From Caulobacter sp. B11 (GTDB taxonomy: Bacteria; Pseudomonadota; Alphaproteobacteria; Caulobacterales; Caulobacteraceae): a DNA stretch of 7,111 nt. The stretch lies in NCBI RefSeq assembly GCF_002737765.1, contig NZ_PEGG01000228.1, forward strand, positions 1 to 7,111, written 5' to 3'. This document shows positions 5,810 to 7,111 of the stretch, one piece after another. The notes beneath the pieces are model-generated. The model had not been told where the DNA came from. It made no database searches and was given only the letters and a program-made list of their open reading frames with translations. Every line of letters starts with the position of its first letter. Position 1 is the first letter of the stretch. The position numbers and the translations under genes are program-made.

Positions 5810-6766
5810 ATGGGACTCGACTCAAGATTGTCCGACAGCTTGACCATCCTTATCGCGGGACCCACCGCCAGCGGCAAGTCCGCCCTCGCGATCGCGGCGG
5901 CGCGGATGCTGGGCGGCGAGATCGTCAACGCCGATTCGATGCAGCTCTATGCCGGCCTGCCGATCCTCACCGCCGCGCCCTCGCCGGCCGAACTGGCCAG
6001 CGCGCCGCACCATCTGTTCGGCGTGGCCGATGCGACCGAGATCTGGTCCGTGGGCCATTGGCAAAGGGCCGCCGTCGAGGTCCTGGCGGCGATCGCCGCG
6101 CGGGGACGCCCGGCCATCGTGGTCGGCGGCACCGGCCTGTTCTTCCGCGCCCTGACCCACGGCCTGGCCGAGATCCCACCGGTGCCCGAGACCCAGCGCG
6201 AGATCTCCAGCCTGCTCTATGCCGCCCAGGGCGAGCCGGCCTTCCGCGACCTGCTGCATGACCTCGATCCCGAGGCCGAGGCGCGAATCGAGGTCGGCGA
6301 CCGCCAGCGCCTAATCCGGGCGCACGGCGTCGCCGTCGCCACCGGCAAGGCCCTGACCGCCTGGCAAACCGACACCCGGCCCGTGCTGGCGCCCGGAAGC
6401 TGGCGCGGCGTGGTGCTCGAGCCGCCCCGGCAGGCGCTCTACGACCGCTGCGACGCGCGCTTCGTCCGGATGGTCGAGGCCGGCGGCCTGGACGAGGTGG
6501 CGGCCATCGCGGCGCGCAAGCTCAATTCGGCCCTGCCCGCGCTCAAGGCCCTGGGCTATCGCGAACTCGCCGCCCACCTGAACGGGGACATCGCGCTCAA
6601 GGCCGCGATCGCCGCCGCCCAGATGGAGACCCGCCGCTACGCCAAGCGCCAGATGACCTGGTTCCGCAACCAGACCCCGGACTGGGACCGCATCGAGGCC
6701 CTGGAGCCTGACGCCCAGGCCGAGGCCTTCAAGACCCTATTTTCGCTTCAAGAGACCCGTTCATGA
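5810..6766 (+). CDS. miaA: tRNA dimethylallyltransferase MiaA
   Basis: This 318-residue enzyme transfers a dimethylallyl group to N6 of adenosine 37 in tRNAs that read codons starting with U, improving reading-frame maintenance. The motifs are complete: P-loop GPTASGKS (17-24), NADSMQLY (40-47) with the catalytic-type D42, APHHLFG (65-71), [12 protein letters not shown] (104-115), DRQRLIRA (164-171), and the C-terminal [14 protein letters not shown] (275-288). The length is normal for the family. The ATG at 5810 has a weak GAGG three bases away; a TTG at 5828 is a possible alternative but less likely. The open frame continues far upstream antisense to serB, which is only a composition effect. 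The stop overlaps the start of the CinA-family gene (ATGA, 6763-6766), so both are probably on one transcript. Confidence 0.96.
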   Translation: MGLDSRLSDSLTILIAGPTASGKSALAIAAARMLGGEIVNADSMQLYAGLPILTAAPSPAELASAPHHLFGVADATEIWSVGHWQRAAVEVLAAIAARGRPAIVVGGTGLFFRALTHGLAEIPPVPETQREISSLLYAAQGEPAFRDLLHDLDPEAEARIEVGDRQRLIRAHGVAVATGKALTAWQTDTRPVLAPGSWRGVVLEPPRQALYDRCDARFVRMVEAGGLDEVAAIAARKLNSALPALKALGYRELAAHLNGDIALKAAIAAAQMETRRYAKRQMTWFRNQTPDWDRIEALEPDAQAEAFKTLFSLQETRS

Positions 6767-7111
6767 CCCAAGCCGCCCTGCCCGACCTTCCCGCCCTGGC
6801 CCAGGCGGTCGCCGCCCGGCTGATCGCGCGAAAAGAGACCGTGGCGATCTCCGAATCCTCGGCGGGCGGCCTGATCTCGGCGGCCCTGCTCGCCGTGCCC
6901 GGGGCCTCGGCCTATTATGTCGGCGGGGTGGTCACCTATACGGCGCGGGCCCGGATGCAGTTGCTCGACATCCCGCACAAGGCCACCGGAGGGCATGCGT
7001 TCGGCTAGCGAACCCTATGCCCAGCTGCTGGCCCGGGTGGTGCGCACCAAGCTGAAGGCGACCTGGGTCTGGCCGAGACCGGGCGCTTCGGGTCCAGCGG
7101 GCAACAGCTAT
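6763..7111 (+). CDS. CinA-family protein, partial, with three frameshifts near the window end
   Basis: This is the start of a CinA C-terminal-domain protein, the family that includes the NMN amidohydrolase PncC; there is no N-terminal molybdopterin-binding-type domain. Residues 26-62 carry the family block, including [15 protein letters not shown] (29-43) and [10 protein letters not shown] (51-60). ESSAGG replaces the ESCTGG of the enterobacterial enzymes, as I recall for alphaproteobacterial members. As written, the frame ends at TAG 7006-7008 after 81 residues. Dropping one G in 6988-6993, adding one G at 7065-7067 and dropping one G at 7081-7083 restores continuous family sequence: [14 protein letters not shown], then [18 protein letters not shown] to the last base. 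Recovery of conserved residues by three opposite single-base changes points to sequence errors rather than decay. The ATG overlaps the miaA stop. Confidence 0.85.

Overview
The window is G+C-rich DNA (roughly two thirds G+C by eye) packed with ordinary chromosomal genes. It most resembles a Caulobacterales-type alphaproteobacterium (Caulobacter/Phenylobacterium-like). That is an inference from base composition, two perfect TTGACGS-type -35 elements, the style of the proteins, and the clustering of serB, miaA and a CinA-family gene. I see no tRNA, rRNA, CRISPR array, insertion sequence, prophage or plasmid function.

Layout. Positions 1-341 (minus) hold the N-terminal third of a leucine/valine-type amino-acid dehydrogenase, cut by the window edge. 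Positions 431-2710 (minus) hold a glutathione S-transferase, a [4Fe-4S]-type uracil-DNA glycosylase superfamily protein and an alpha/beta-hydrolase lipoprotein whose frame is broken once. A very strong hairpin separates the first two, and the last two overlap by 4 bases. A DUF3253 protein (2808-3137, minus) and a PaaI-like hotdog thioesterase (3240-3689, plus) diverge from a 102-base spacer. The thioesterase converges stop-on-stop with a two-gene minus operon of serB (4345-5220) and a HAD phosphatase (3686-4348). A small exported protein of unknown function (5321-5764, minus) is divergent from miaA (5810-6766, plus) across only 45 bases. miaA overlaps a CinA-family gene by 4 bases; that gene runs off the window with three compensating frameshifts in its last 125 bases.

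How the genes relate. Most are housekeeping or general-metabolism genes: amino-acid metabolism (dehydrogenase, serB), tRNA modification (miaA), DNA repair (UDG) and detoxification (GST). There is no shared pathway beyond local operons. Translational coupling is suggested at three junctions: UDG to hydrolase, serB to HAD, and miaA to CinA.

I looked for a novel system and did not find a convincing one. The points most worth a second look are the four single-base indels, all in G or C runs and probably sequence errors; the 16-bp perfect hairpin just upstream of the UDG start; a palindrome overlapping the GST ribosome-binding site; a likely leaderless serB promoter; the variant UDG active-site motif; and the uncharacterised exported protein between serB and miaA.
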